A DNA stretch of 64,000 nucleotides from Amycolatopsis alkalitolerans (GTDB lineage Bacteria; Actinomycetota; Actinomycetes; Mycobacteriales; Pseudonocardiaceae). Shown here in pieces: positions 57,763 through 64,000 of this stretch (position 1 is the stretch's first letter; the number at the start of each line of letters is the position of its first letter). The stretch lies in NCBI RefSeq assembly GCF_006152065.1, contig NZ_VDFW01000003.1, forward strand, positions 299,929 to 363,928. Reading direction: 5' to 3'. The translations under genes were made by a program, and so were the position numbers. Under the pieces are notes generated by a model. It saw only the letters and a program-made list of their open reading frames with translations. It was not told where the DNA came from and searched no databases.

Positions 57763-58131
57763 CGCCCGCCGGTACCGCACGCCCGCGTGCACGACGAGGC
57801 TCAGCCCGAGCCAGAACATCGGCATGATCGGCCAGAAGAACGGCACGCCCGAGGCGGCCCAGCCGGCGATGAGCAGCGCGGAGAAGAGCACGACGAGCGC
57901 GGCGTGCACTCGCAGCGGCGGCGGCGCGAAACGCCGTGGTGGCACGGGTTCGGCCGGCAGGTCGGCGACGAAACCGGCCAGCTCGTCGACGTAGGTGGCG
58001 GCATAAACCTCACCCAGGCGTTGTTCTGTCTCCGCGAGGGTGAGACGGCCTTCCGAACTGGCTTGCTGGATACGGGTGGCGATCCGCTCGCGCTCGGCGT
58101 CCGAGGCGCGGATCCGGCTCTGTGTGGTCAT
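57748..58131 (-). CDS. DUF1707 (SHOCT-like) membrane protein
   Basis: 127 aa from the ATG at 58131. The N-terminal DUF1707 domain has IRASDAERERIATRIQQASS then GRLTLAETEQRLGEVYAA, the short helical pattern of small actinobacterial SHOCT-like domains. The C-terminus has two hydrophobic helices (about 75-95 and 98-117). DUF1707 proteins are usually in membrane or envelope regulation, but no defined role is known. Divergent from pcrA. Confidence 0.82.
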   Translation of the reverse strand: MTTQSRIRASDAERERIATRIQQASSEGRLTLAETEQRLGEVYAATYVDELAGFVADLPAEPVPPRRFAPPPLRVHAALVVLFSALLIAGWAASGVPFFWPIMPMFWLGLSLVVHAGVRYRRAVVPY

Positions 58132-58241
58132 GGTCCCGATGTTCCGCCCGCGACCGCCGGTCGGCATCGGCTCCCGGGCGACATTCCCGGCTACGTCCGG
58201 TGCGGTAGACCGTCAGGCCCCCCGAGTAGCGTGGATCCCCG

Positions 58242-60623
58242 ATGAGCACCCTCTTCGATCTCCCTGCGGAAAAGAAGGCGACCGCCCCCACCGGTCGCCA
58301 TGCCGACCTGCTCGCGGATCTGAACCCTGCCCAGCGTGAAGCGGTGACCCACGCCGGCGTGCCACTGCTGGTCGTGGCGGGTGCGGGTTCGGGCAAGACG
58401 AGGGTGCTGACCAGGCGGATCGCCTGGCTGCTCGCCGAGCGCGGCGCCCATCCCGGCCAGATCATGGCGATCACGTTCACCAACAAGGCCGCGGCCGAGA
58501 TGCGGGACAGGGTCAGCGAGCTGGTCGGCAGGCGCGCCAACGCGATGTGGGTCTCGACGTTCCACTCGATGTGCGTGCGGCTGCTGCGGCGCGAGGCCAA
58601 GACGCTCGGCATGTCGTCGAACTTCTCCATCTACGACTCCGACGACACCAGACGCCTGATCACGCTGGTGGCGCGGGATCTCGACATCGACCCCAAGCGG
58701 TATCCGTCGCGCACGCTCGCGGTGCACATCTCGAACCTGAAGAACGAGCTGATCGACGCCGAGACCGCGAAGGACAAGGCGGCGAACGACCTGGAGCGCC
58801 GGGTCGCCGAGGTGTACGAGGAGTACCAGCGCCGGCTGAAACTGGCCAACGCGATGGACTTCGACGACCTGATCATGCGCACGGTCGAGCTGCTGCAGGC
58901 CTTCCCGGACGTCGCCGAGCACTACCGGCGCCGCTTCCGGCACGTGCTGGTCGACGAGTACCAGGACACCAACCACGCGCAGTACACGCTGGTCCGCGAG
59001 CTGGTGGGCACCGAGCCCACCGAGTCCGGCGTCGAACCGGCCGAGCTGTGCGTGGTGGGTGACGCGGACCAGTCGATCTACGCCTTCCGCGGCGCGACAA
59101 TCCGGAACATCGAGGAGTTCGAGCGGGACTTCCCCAAGGCCCGCACGATCCTGCTGGAGCAGAACTACCGGTCCACCCAGACGATCCTGTCCGCCGCGAA
59201 CGCGGTCATCTCGCGCAACCCGAACAGGCGCGACAAGCGGCTGTGGACCGACTCGGGCGACGGCGAGCGGATCGGCGGTTACGTCGCGGACAACGAGCAT
59301 GACGAGGCGGCCTTCATCGCCGGCGAGATCGACGCGCTGGCCGACAAGGGCGAGGCCAGGTACTCGGATGTGGCGGTGTTCTACCGCACCAACAACCAGT
59401 CCCGCGTGTTCGAGGAGATCTTCATCCGGCTCGGGCTGCCTTACCGGGTGGTCGGCGGGGTCCGCTTCTACGAGCGGCGCGAGGTTCGGGACATGCTCGC
59501 GTACCTGCGGGTCATCGCCAACCCCGAGGACACGGTGAGCCTGCGCCGGATCCTGAACGTGCCCAAGCGCGGCATCGGGGACAGGGCGGAGGCGGTCATC
59601 GCGACACACGCCGAGCGCGAGCGGATCTCGTTCTACGCGGCGCTGCGCGAGGCGGTCGAGGGCAAGGTCACGCTGCTGAACCCGCGCTCCGCTCGCGCCA
59701 TCACCGGGTTCATGGAGCTGCTGGACGGCCTGCGGGAGCCGGCCGACGAGGGCGCGGAGGTCGCCGACATCCTGGAGGCGGTGCTGGACCGCACGGGGTA
59801 TCGAGCGGAACTCGAGGAGTCGGACGACCCGCAAGACGCCTCGCGGGTGGAGAACCTGACGGAGCTCGTGACCGTCGCGCGGGAGTTCACCGAGGCCGCG
59901 GCGGAACTGCCCCCCTCCGACGACGTCGACGCGGGGGCGCCCGAGCCCGGTTCGCTTCCGGCGTTCCTGGAGCGGGTCTCGCTGGTGGCCGATGCCGACT
60001 CGATCCCATCCCCGGATGAAGACGGCGCGGAGGACGGTGACGATGCTGCGGGGGTGGTCACGCTCATGACCGTGCACACCGCGAAGGGCCTGGAATACCC
60101 GGTGGTGTTCTGCACCGGCTGGGAGGACGGCGTCTTCCCGCATATGCGCGCGCTGGGCGAGCCCGCCGAACTGGCCGAGGAGCGGCGGCTGGCGTATGTG
60201 GCGATCACGAGGGCGAGGCAGCGGCTGTACCTGTCGCGGGCGATCGTCCGGTCGGCCTGGGGCCAGCCGATGACGAACCCGGCTTCGCGCTTCTTCGACG
60301 AGATCCCGGCCGACCTGGTCGACTGGCGCCGCGAAGAGCCGGTCGCGTCCTCCGGCTCGCCGCGTGCGGCGACGACGTGGGGCAGGCGCCCGTTCGGCGA
60401 CCAGGCGGCGCGTGGCACGCGCCCGGCGCCGGCCAAGGGCTGGCAGAACACGGCGGCGCTGAAGCTCGACGTGGGCGACAGGGTCAGCCACGACAAGTAC
60501 GGCCTTGGCACGGTGGTCGAGGCGCAGGGCGAAGGCCCTCGTGCTACCGCCACGATCGACTTCGGCGCGTCGGGCAAGGTCAGGCTGATGCTGATCGGCA
60601 GCGTGCCGATGGTGAAGCTGTAG
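58242..60623 (+). CDS. pcrA: ATP-dependent DNA helicase UvrD1/PcrA
   Basis: 793 aa. Superfamily 1 helicase motifs in order: VVAGAGSGKTRVL (I), AITFTNKAAAEMRDRV (Ia), VDEYQDTNHAQYTLV (II), GDADQSIYAFRGAT (III), LEQNYRSTQTIL (IV), VTLMTVHTAKGLEYPVVF (V) and YVAITRARQRLYL (VI). The C-terminal ~55 residues (LDVGDRVSHDKYGLGTVVEA) are the Tudor-like RNA-polymerase-binding domain. It unwinds DNA 3'-5' in repair and transcription-coupled repair. Position beside chorismate mutase matches Rv0949. Confidence 0.96.
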   Translation: MSTLFDLPAEKKATAPTGRHADLLADLNPAQREAVTHAGVPLLVVAGAGSGKTRVLTRRIAWLLAERGAHPGQIMAITFTNKAAAEMRDRVSELVGRRANAMWVSTFHSMCVRLLRREAKTLGMSSNFSIYDSDDTRRLITLVARDLDIDPKRYPSRTLAVHISNLKNELIDAETAKDKAANDLERRVAEVYEEYQRRLKLANAMDFDDLIMRTVELLQAFPDVAEHYRRRFRHVLVDEYQDTNHAQYTLVRELVGTEPTESGVEPAELCVVGDADQSIYAFRGATIRNIEEFERDFPKARTILLEQNYRSTQTILSAANAVISRNPNRRDKRLWTDSGDGERIGGYVADNEHDEAAFIAGEIDALADKGEARYSDVAVFYRTNNQSRVFEEIFIRLGLPYRVVGGVRFYERREVRDMLAYLRVIANPEDTVSLRRILNVPKRGIGDRAEAVIATHAERERISFYAALREAVEGKVTLLNPRSARAITGFMELLDGLREPADEGAEVADILEAVLDRTGYRAELEESDDPQDASRVENLTELVTVAREFTEAAAELPPSDDVDAGAPEPGSLPAFLERVSLVADADSIPSPDEDGAEDGDDAAGVVTLMTVHTAKGLEYPVVFCTGWEDGVFPHMRALGEPAELAEERRLAYVAITRARQRLYLSRAIVRSAWGQPMTNPASRFFDEIPADLVDWRREEPVASSGSPRAATTWGRRPFGDQAARGTRPAPAKGWQNTAALKLDVGDRVSHDKYGLGTVVEAQGEGPRATATIDFGASGKVRLMLIGSVPMVKL

Positions 60624-60635
60624 CCGGCTACGGAT

Positions 60636-60658
60636 GCCCCGGTTCACCCGATCGGGGC
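60636..60658 (+). terminator. Hairpin after pcrA
   Basis: GCCCCG (60636-60641) and CGGGGC (60653-60658) flank an 11-base loop, followed by GTTAAT. It is a weak intrinsic terminator candidate 12 bases after the pcrA stop. Confidence 0.45.
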
Positions 60659-60849
60659 GTTAATCCGGGTCGGTCGCCGCATCGGCGCCGGAAACTGTCG
60701 GACCTCTCCGCTATACCTGATCTCGAACACCGGTTCGATCAGAGGGAGGTCCCGTGGTGCGGGTCATCGAGTCCATGGCGCGGTGGTGCGCCGGTTTCGC
60801 GCAGGCTGTCCGTGCGCTGCTCACGCGGGTTTCGCCTGGCGGCGCTCCG

Positions 60850-61665
60850 TCACACGTAGACGCCGCGCGCGGCCAGCCACTGCCGCGGGTCGATCTTCTT
60901 CGTGCCGTTCTGCCAGACCTCGAAGTGCAGGTGCGGTCCGGTCGCCTGGCCCCGTTCGCCGATCTCGGCGATCTCCTGCCCGCATTTGACCTTCTGGCCC
61001 TCATGCACCGAGAAGGTGTTCATATGCCCGTAGACCTGGATCGTCCCGTCGGCAAGCTGGATGCGCACCCACAGGCCGAACCCGCTGGCCGGTCCGGCGC
61101 TGATCACGGTGCCGTCGGAGGCCGCGTAGATCGGCGTACCGATCGAGTTCGCGATGTCGATGCCGTAGTGGAACGCGCCCCACCGGGCGGCGAAGCCCGA
61201 GGTGAACGTGCCGTGTGCGGGCAGACAGGTCTTCGGGCGGGAGGCTTCTGCGGCCGCGGCCTTCGCGGCGGCAGCGTCGCGCGCTTCGCGGTCCTGCGTC
61301 ACGCGAAGGCTGGCGTTGAGCTTCTGCACCTCGGCGGACGCATCCGTGTAGCGCGCGGCGGGCACCAGTTCGCTGACGCCGGCCGTGGTGTCCCCGCCGA
61401 GTGCGAACGAGGCGCGGGCGTCTGTGGCGTTGGCCAGCGGTGTTACGCCGTCGGAGTCCGAGGAGCCCAGGGACTGCAGGGTCTGTCCGGCCGCGGCGGC
61501 GGCGAACGCGCCGGCCGCGACGGCGGCGACCACGACACGGCCGCGCAGGGCCGAGGACGGTGCCGGGATCCGGTGTCCACCCCGGACACGGACGACCGCA
61601 CCCTCCAGTGCGTCATCGAGCTCCGGGGAAGGGGCTTCGCCGCTGGGGGAGCGGTGTCGAGCCAA
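60850..61665 (-). CDS. M23-family metallopeptidase (peptidoglycan endopeptidase)
   Basis: 271 aa from a TTG at 61665 with GGAAGG 8 bases upstream. A basic, Pro-rich N-terminus and one hydrophobic anchor (about 44-62) put the enzyme outside. The C-terminal LytM/M23 domain has the zinc motif HYGIDIAN, VYGHMNTFSVHEGQKV and TGPHLHFEVWQNG. It would cut peptide cross-links in the wall. It is convergent with pcrA and lies two genes before sucC, as Rv0950c does. Leader 61666-61990 is long and GC-rich; I could not match it to a known riboswitch. Confidence 0.9.
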   Translation of the reverse strand: MARHRSPSGEAPSPELDDALEGAVVRVRGGHRIPAPSSALRGRVVVAAVAAGAFAAAAAGQTLQSLGSSDSDGVTPLANATDARASFALGGDTTAGVSELVPAARYTDASAEVQKLNASLRVTQDREARDAAAAKAAAAEASRPKTCLPAHGTFTSGFAARWGAFHYGIDIANSIGTPIYAASDGTVISAGPASGFGLWVRIQLADGTIQVYGHMNTFSVHEGQKVKCGQEIAEIGERGQATGPHLHFEVWQNGTKKIDPRQWLAARGVYV

Positions 61666-61776
61666 GACGGGGCCTTCCGTTACTCGAGGGGGCCAGATCG
61701 CGAACCCCGGGCCGGGGGACCCGGTGAACCAACCTCGGGGGTGGTTGGCTCAATGTCCGCTTTGTGACCTGACCGT

Positions 61777-61822
61777 AATGGGGACCGGGGGACAGTAACG
61801 AAAGGAGGTCTGTCCGGGCAAG
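61777..61822 (-). promoter_or_regulatory. Candidate sigma-A promoter for the M23 gene
   Basis: On the minus strand TTGCCC (complement of 61817-61822) and TACTGT (complement of about 61793-61798) are spaced about 18 bases, a fair match to the housekeeping -35 (TTGACA) and -10 (TANNNT). It would give a leader of about 120 bases containing a CCAACC/GGTTGG hairpin before the TTG start. Confidence 0.35.
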
Positions 61823-62001
61823 ACTTCGCCGACGCATGGGCTGAAAGTGTGAGCAGAGCAAGCGCTCTAGCAGCGACGATGACCGAGTGTAGAAGAATTG
61901 TTACCCCATTTGTGTGAGGAGGATTACGTTCGTTTCGGAAATGGGCCGGGCGCCGCAGGCCGGTGGGTCCACTGAACCGAGCCAGTCCTTGCTAGCGTTC
62001 C

Positions 62002-63777
62002 GTGGCAATGACCCGGACTCGCTGGACTGTCGCCGGCCGGCTCTCGCGGACGGATCCCCGCTCGCCGGAGGCCCTCGACGAGCCGTCGGCCACGACGCTG
62101 CTCGCCGCGCTCGTACTCGGTATTCTCGCGGCCTTCTTCCTGGCCTTGGGTTCCGTGCTCCCGGTGGTCGCCGGTGCGGCCCGCGGGTTCATGAGTGCGC
62201 CTCTGCTGATCGTGCTCGCCGTGGCTCCCATCGTGCTGGCCGTCGGCTTCGTGCTGCGCGGGCGGCAGGCCGCCGCGGCGGGGGTGCTGGCGGGTGTCGC
62301 CGCCCTCGCTCCCGGGCGTGCCGTGCTCGACCTGGAATTCCTGGCCGATCCATCGGCGGCTTCGCGGCCCGAGCTTTACCGGCCGCTGGAGTTCGCCCTA
62401 CCCGGGCCAGGCGCCGGACTGTGGCTGTTGCTGGCTGGGCACATGGCAACGGTCGCCGCGGGGATCGTGGCCGTACGTGCTCTCGGGCCGCGGCCCGAGA
62501 GCGGTTCGGCGGGGCGTGGCCTGCCCGCAGGGCTCCTGCCTGCCGGCCTGGTGGCCGCCGGGATCGCGGCGATCGGCGTGATGATGGCGCCGTTCTCCGG
62601 CGACGACGCGTTCTTGCCGGTCGGCAGCGCGTTCGAGCGGCCCACGCTGGTGCTGGCCGGCTGCCTGTTGCTGGCCTTCGCGTTGCCGGCTGCGGCCGGT
62701 CTCGCGATCAGCTCCGGTGACGGTGGGCTGAGCACCGGCGGGCTGCTGGGGCTCGGTCTCGCCGCGCTGGCGGTCGCGCTGCCCGAACTGGTGTCCGGCC
62801 TCGCCGTGGGCGGGATCGGCCTGTCCGCCGGGCCGATCGTCGTGCTGGTCGGTGCGCTGGGGTTCGTGGCTGTGGCGTTCCTGTCCGCCGAAGGCGGGAC
62901 AGCCGAGCCCGCGGGCGATGAGACCGGTGAAGCGAAGCTGCCGGGTCCCACCCGGCTGCGGATGGCCACCGGGGCGCTGGCACTGGTGACCATGCTCGCG
63001 GCGATCGCGGGCACGTTCACCGATCAGGTGATCATCGCCGGGGGACTGCCGGGGCCGGAAAGTCCATCGCGCTGGCTGCTGCTCGTGGCCGGGCTGCTCG
63101 TCGGTGCGCTGGGTGCGGCGATGCTCGTGCCCGGGCTCGCCCCGGCGGTGCGCCCTGCCCTGTCCGTCGCCTGGGCAGGCGTGCCACTCGCCGCCACGGC
63201 CGTGCTGACGCTCGCCATCACGGCGACCGAACTCGGCGCTGGGCTGTCACCGGGACAGGGGGTGTTGTGGACGTCGGTCGCGGTGGCCGCAGCGGCCGCG
63301 GCCGCTTGCTTCTCGGTCGTCACGGGCATGGTCGAACGCGACGACAGTGACGAAGCCGCCGATGCGGTACCGGGGCCGAACATGATCACGCCAATGGTTG
63401 CCGGCGGCATCCTCGCCATCGGCGGGTTCGGCATCCCGTCGATCGTCGCGCCGGACTACGTCGAGCCCGCGTTATGGTCGAACTTCGGTACGCCGTCGTG
63501 GGGGCTGCTGCTCGCATTGCTCACCGTGCTCGGTGCGTGCTTCCTCGCACCCCGAAGCCGGCCCGCTCGTGCGGCCGCGCTGCTCGCGGGGGCGACCAGC
63601 CTGGCCGTTATCCGGGTGCTCGAGCTTCCGTTGGGCAGCAGCGGGATCCCCGGGGCGCATGCCGGTATCGGCTGGTGGATGGCGCTCGGCAGTGCCGTGG
63701 CTCTCGCGATCGCCACCGTCGTGGCCCCACGTGGGACGATTCACACAGCGAAACCACCCTCTGGATCCATACGGTGA
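62002..63777 (+). CDS. Multi-spanning integral membrane protein, unknown
   Basis: 591 aa from a GTG (an ATG at 62008 is equally good). About 14 hydrophobic stretches spread along the length, for example LLAALVLGILAAFFLALGSV and LIVLAVAPIVLAVGFVL near the start, and LAIATVVA near the end, with short Ala/Gly/Pro-rich loops. No transport signature or catalytic motif visible. It lies between the M23 gene and sucC. I cannot give a function. Confidence 0.7.
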   Translation: MAMTRTRWTVAGRLSRTDPRSPEALDEPSATTLLAALVLGILAAFFLALGSVLPVVAGAARGFMSAPLLIVLAVAPIVLAVGFVLRGRQAAAAGVLAGVAALAPGRAVLDLEFLADPSAASRPELYRPLEFALPGPGAGLWLLLAGHMATVAAGIVAVRALGPRPESGSAGRGLPAGLLPAGLVAAGIAAIGVMMAPFSGDDAFLPVGSAFERPTLVLAGCLLLAFALPAAAGLAISSGDGGLSTGGLLGLGLAALAVALPELVSGLAVGGIGLSAGPIVVLVGALGFVAVAFLSAEGGTAEPAGDETGEAKLPGPTRLRMATGALALVTMLAAIAGTFTDQVIIAGGLPGPESPSRWLLLVAGLLVGALGAAMLVPGLAPAVRPALSVAWAGVPLAATAVLTLAITATELGAGLSPGQGVLWTSVAVAAAAAAACFSVVTGMVERDDSDEAADAVPGPNMITPMVAGGILAIGGFGIPSIVAPDYVEPALWSNFGTPSWGLLLALLTVLGACFLAPRSRPARAAALLAGATSLAVIRVLELPLGSSGIPGAHAGIGWWMALGSAVALAIATVVAPRGTIHTAKPPSGSIR

Positions 63778-63852
63778 CAGAGTTCACCGGGTGGGGCGCC
63801 CCGCGCTTCTCCCCTGGTCGCTAGGGTCGTCTGCGTCCGGCAGCATGGTTCG

Positions 63853-63858
63853 TATAAA
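63853..63858 (+). promoter_or_regulatory. Candidate -10 element for sucC
   Basis: TATAAA at 63853-63858 stands out in GC-rich surroundings, 63 bases before the sucC start. The -35 region is weak (TCGTCT-like). Otherwise the 144-base gap before sucC holds no gene that I can see. Confidence 0.35.
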
Positions 63859-63921
63859 AACGCGCCCGTAGGCTCTCCCCGCGCGGGTCACAGTGGCGTG
63901 TGTCGTCAGGAGACTGGAGTA

Positions 63922-64000
63922 GTGGACCTCTACGAATACCAGGCGAAGGATCTCTTCGCCGCGCATGGTGTGCCGGTGTTGCCCGGCGCGGTGGCGAGTA
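63922..64000 (+). CDS. sucC: Succinyl-CoA synthetase beta subunit (5' end only)
   Basis: Starts at the GTG at 63922 with AGGAG upstream; the window ends after about 26 codons (the open part reads MDLYEYQAKDLFAAHGVPVL, the standard SucC N-terminus). With the alpha subunit it makes succinate and ATP/GTP from succinyl-CoA in the TCA cycle. It closes the pcrA-M23-sucC order also seen in M. tuberculosis. Confidence 0.92.
   Translation, partial: MDLYEYQAKDLFAAHGVPVLPGAVAS

Noticed and set aside
60754..61767. Long rightward frame opposite the M23 gene as a protein
   Set aside because: Its product is a GC-driven mirror of the M23 coding strand with no family match; only the beginning is noted as a finding.
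61666..61990. A c-di-AMP riboswitch (ydaO type) upstream of the M23 gene
   Set aside because: Such riboswitches often precede actinobacterial wall hydrolases, and some GC-rich hairpins are present, but I could not find the conserved GCUAAC and GGGGUGAA-like elements in order on the sense (minus) strand; a few resemblances are on the opposite strand. A covariance-model search would settle it.

Overview
The window is very GC-rich, actinobacterial chromosomal DNA. GTG and TTG starts are common and co-directional genes often overlap (ATGA, GTGA, TAATG). The gene content and order point to the Pseudonocardiaceae, probably an Amycolatopsis-like organism. They follow two blocks of the Mycobacterium tuberculosis map: first the ESX-4 tail, rplM, rpsI, glmM, glmS, nnr, alr, tsaE/B/D, groES-groEL, whiB3, sigD-rsdA, guaB, guaB3, choD and guaA; then chorismate mutase, uvrD1/pcrA, M23 peptidase and sucC. 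Accessory genes sit between these conserved genes. I see no insertion sequence, prophage, CRISPR array, tRNA or rRNA.

Layout. 1-9.5 kb: the end of a WXG100-like gene and a terminator, then a leftward lipoprotein/DUF4333 pair, rplM-rpsI-glmM, a stand-alone fatty-acyl-AMP ligase (FAAL) with its own acyl carrier protein, and three genes resembling an ESX-associated EspC-like set. 9.5-13.8 kb: an alpha/beta hydrolase, glmS and nnr. 13.8-18.2 kb: a polyol/xylulose operon (dehydrogenase, DeoR repressor, xylulokinase, sugar-ABC ATPase). 18.3-27.2 kb: alr, a hydrolase, and the t6A genes tsaE, tsaB, rimI and tsaD, interrupted by an alcohol dehydrogenase and a leftward matB / small ORF / accDA operon. 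27.3-32.2 kb: a Tat-exported amidase, a 21-residue Cys-rich peptide missed by length cutoffs, groES-groEL1 under a CIRCE operator, and whiB3. 32.4-36.8 kb: developmental and stress regulators (MerR-like, TPR-like, BldM-like, SigD, RsdA). 36.8-45.6 kb: purine genes guaB, guaB3 and guaA with a GMC oxidoreductase, an aldehyde dehydrogenase and a GIDE-domain membrane protein. 45.6-50 kb: an envelope-stress module of two PspC-domain proteins and a response regulator, then EamA and LysR genes. 51-57.2 kb: a PD-(D/E)XK-like protein, a pseudokinase/kinase pair and several membrane proteins. 57.2-64 kb: chorismate mutase, DUF1707, pcrA, M23 peptidase, a multi-spanning membrane protein and the start of sucC.

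How the genes fit together. Several genes converge on cell-wall building and sensing: GlmM and GlmS for UDP-GlcNAc, Alr for D-alanine, the amidase and M23 hydrolases, the PspC histidine-kinase system and the Ser/Thr kinase. The WhiB3, BldM-like, SigD/RsdA and MerR-like genes form a compact regulatory cluster that matches the whiD-bldM neighbourhood of Streptomyces and the whiB3-sigD neighbourhood of Mycobacterium.

Most worth a second look: a 56-bp repeat (53/56 identical) that supplies the C-terminus and stop codon of two unrelated genes and ends just before the next start codon; the 21-aa peptide with eight cysteines; a BldM-like regulator with Gly in place of the phospho-acceptor Asp; a pseudokinase with HRA in place of HRD beside an intact paralogue; a MerR regulator with a degenerate cobalamin domain; and the FAAL-ACP pair beside EspC-like genes.
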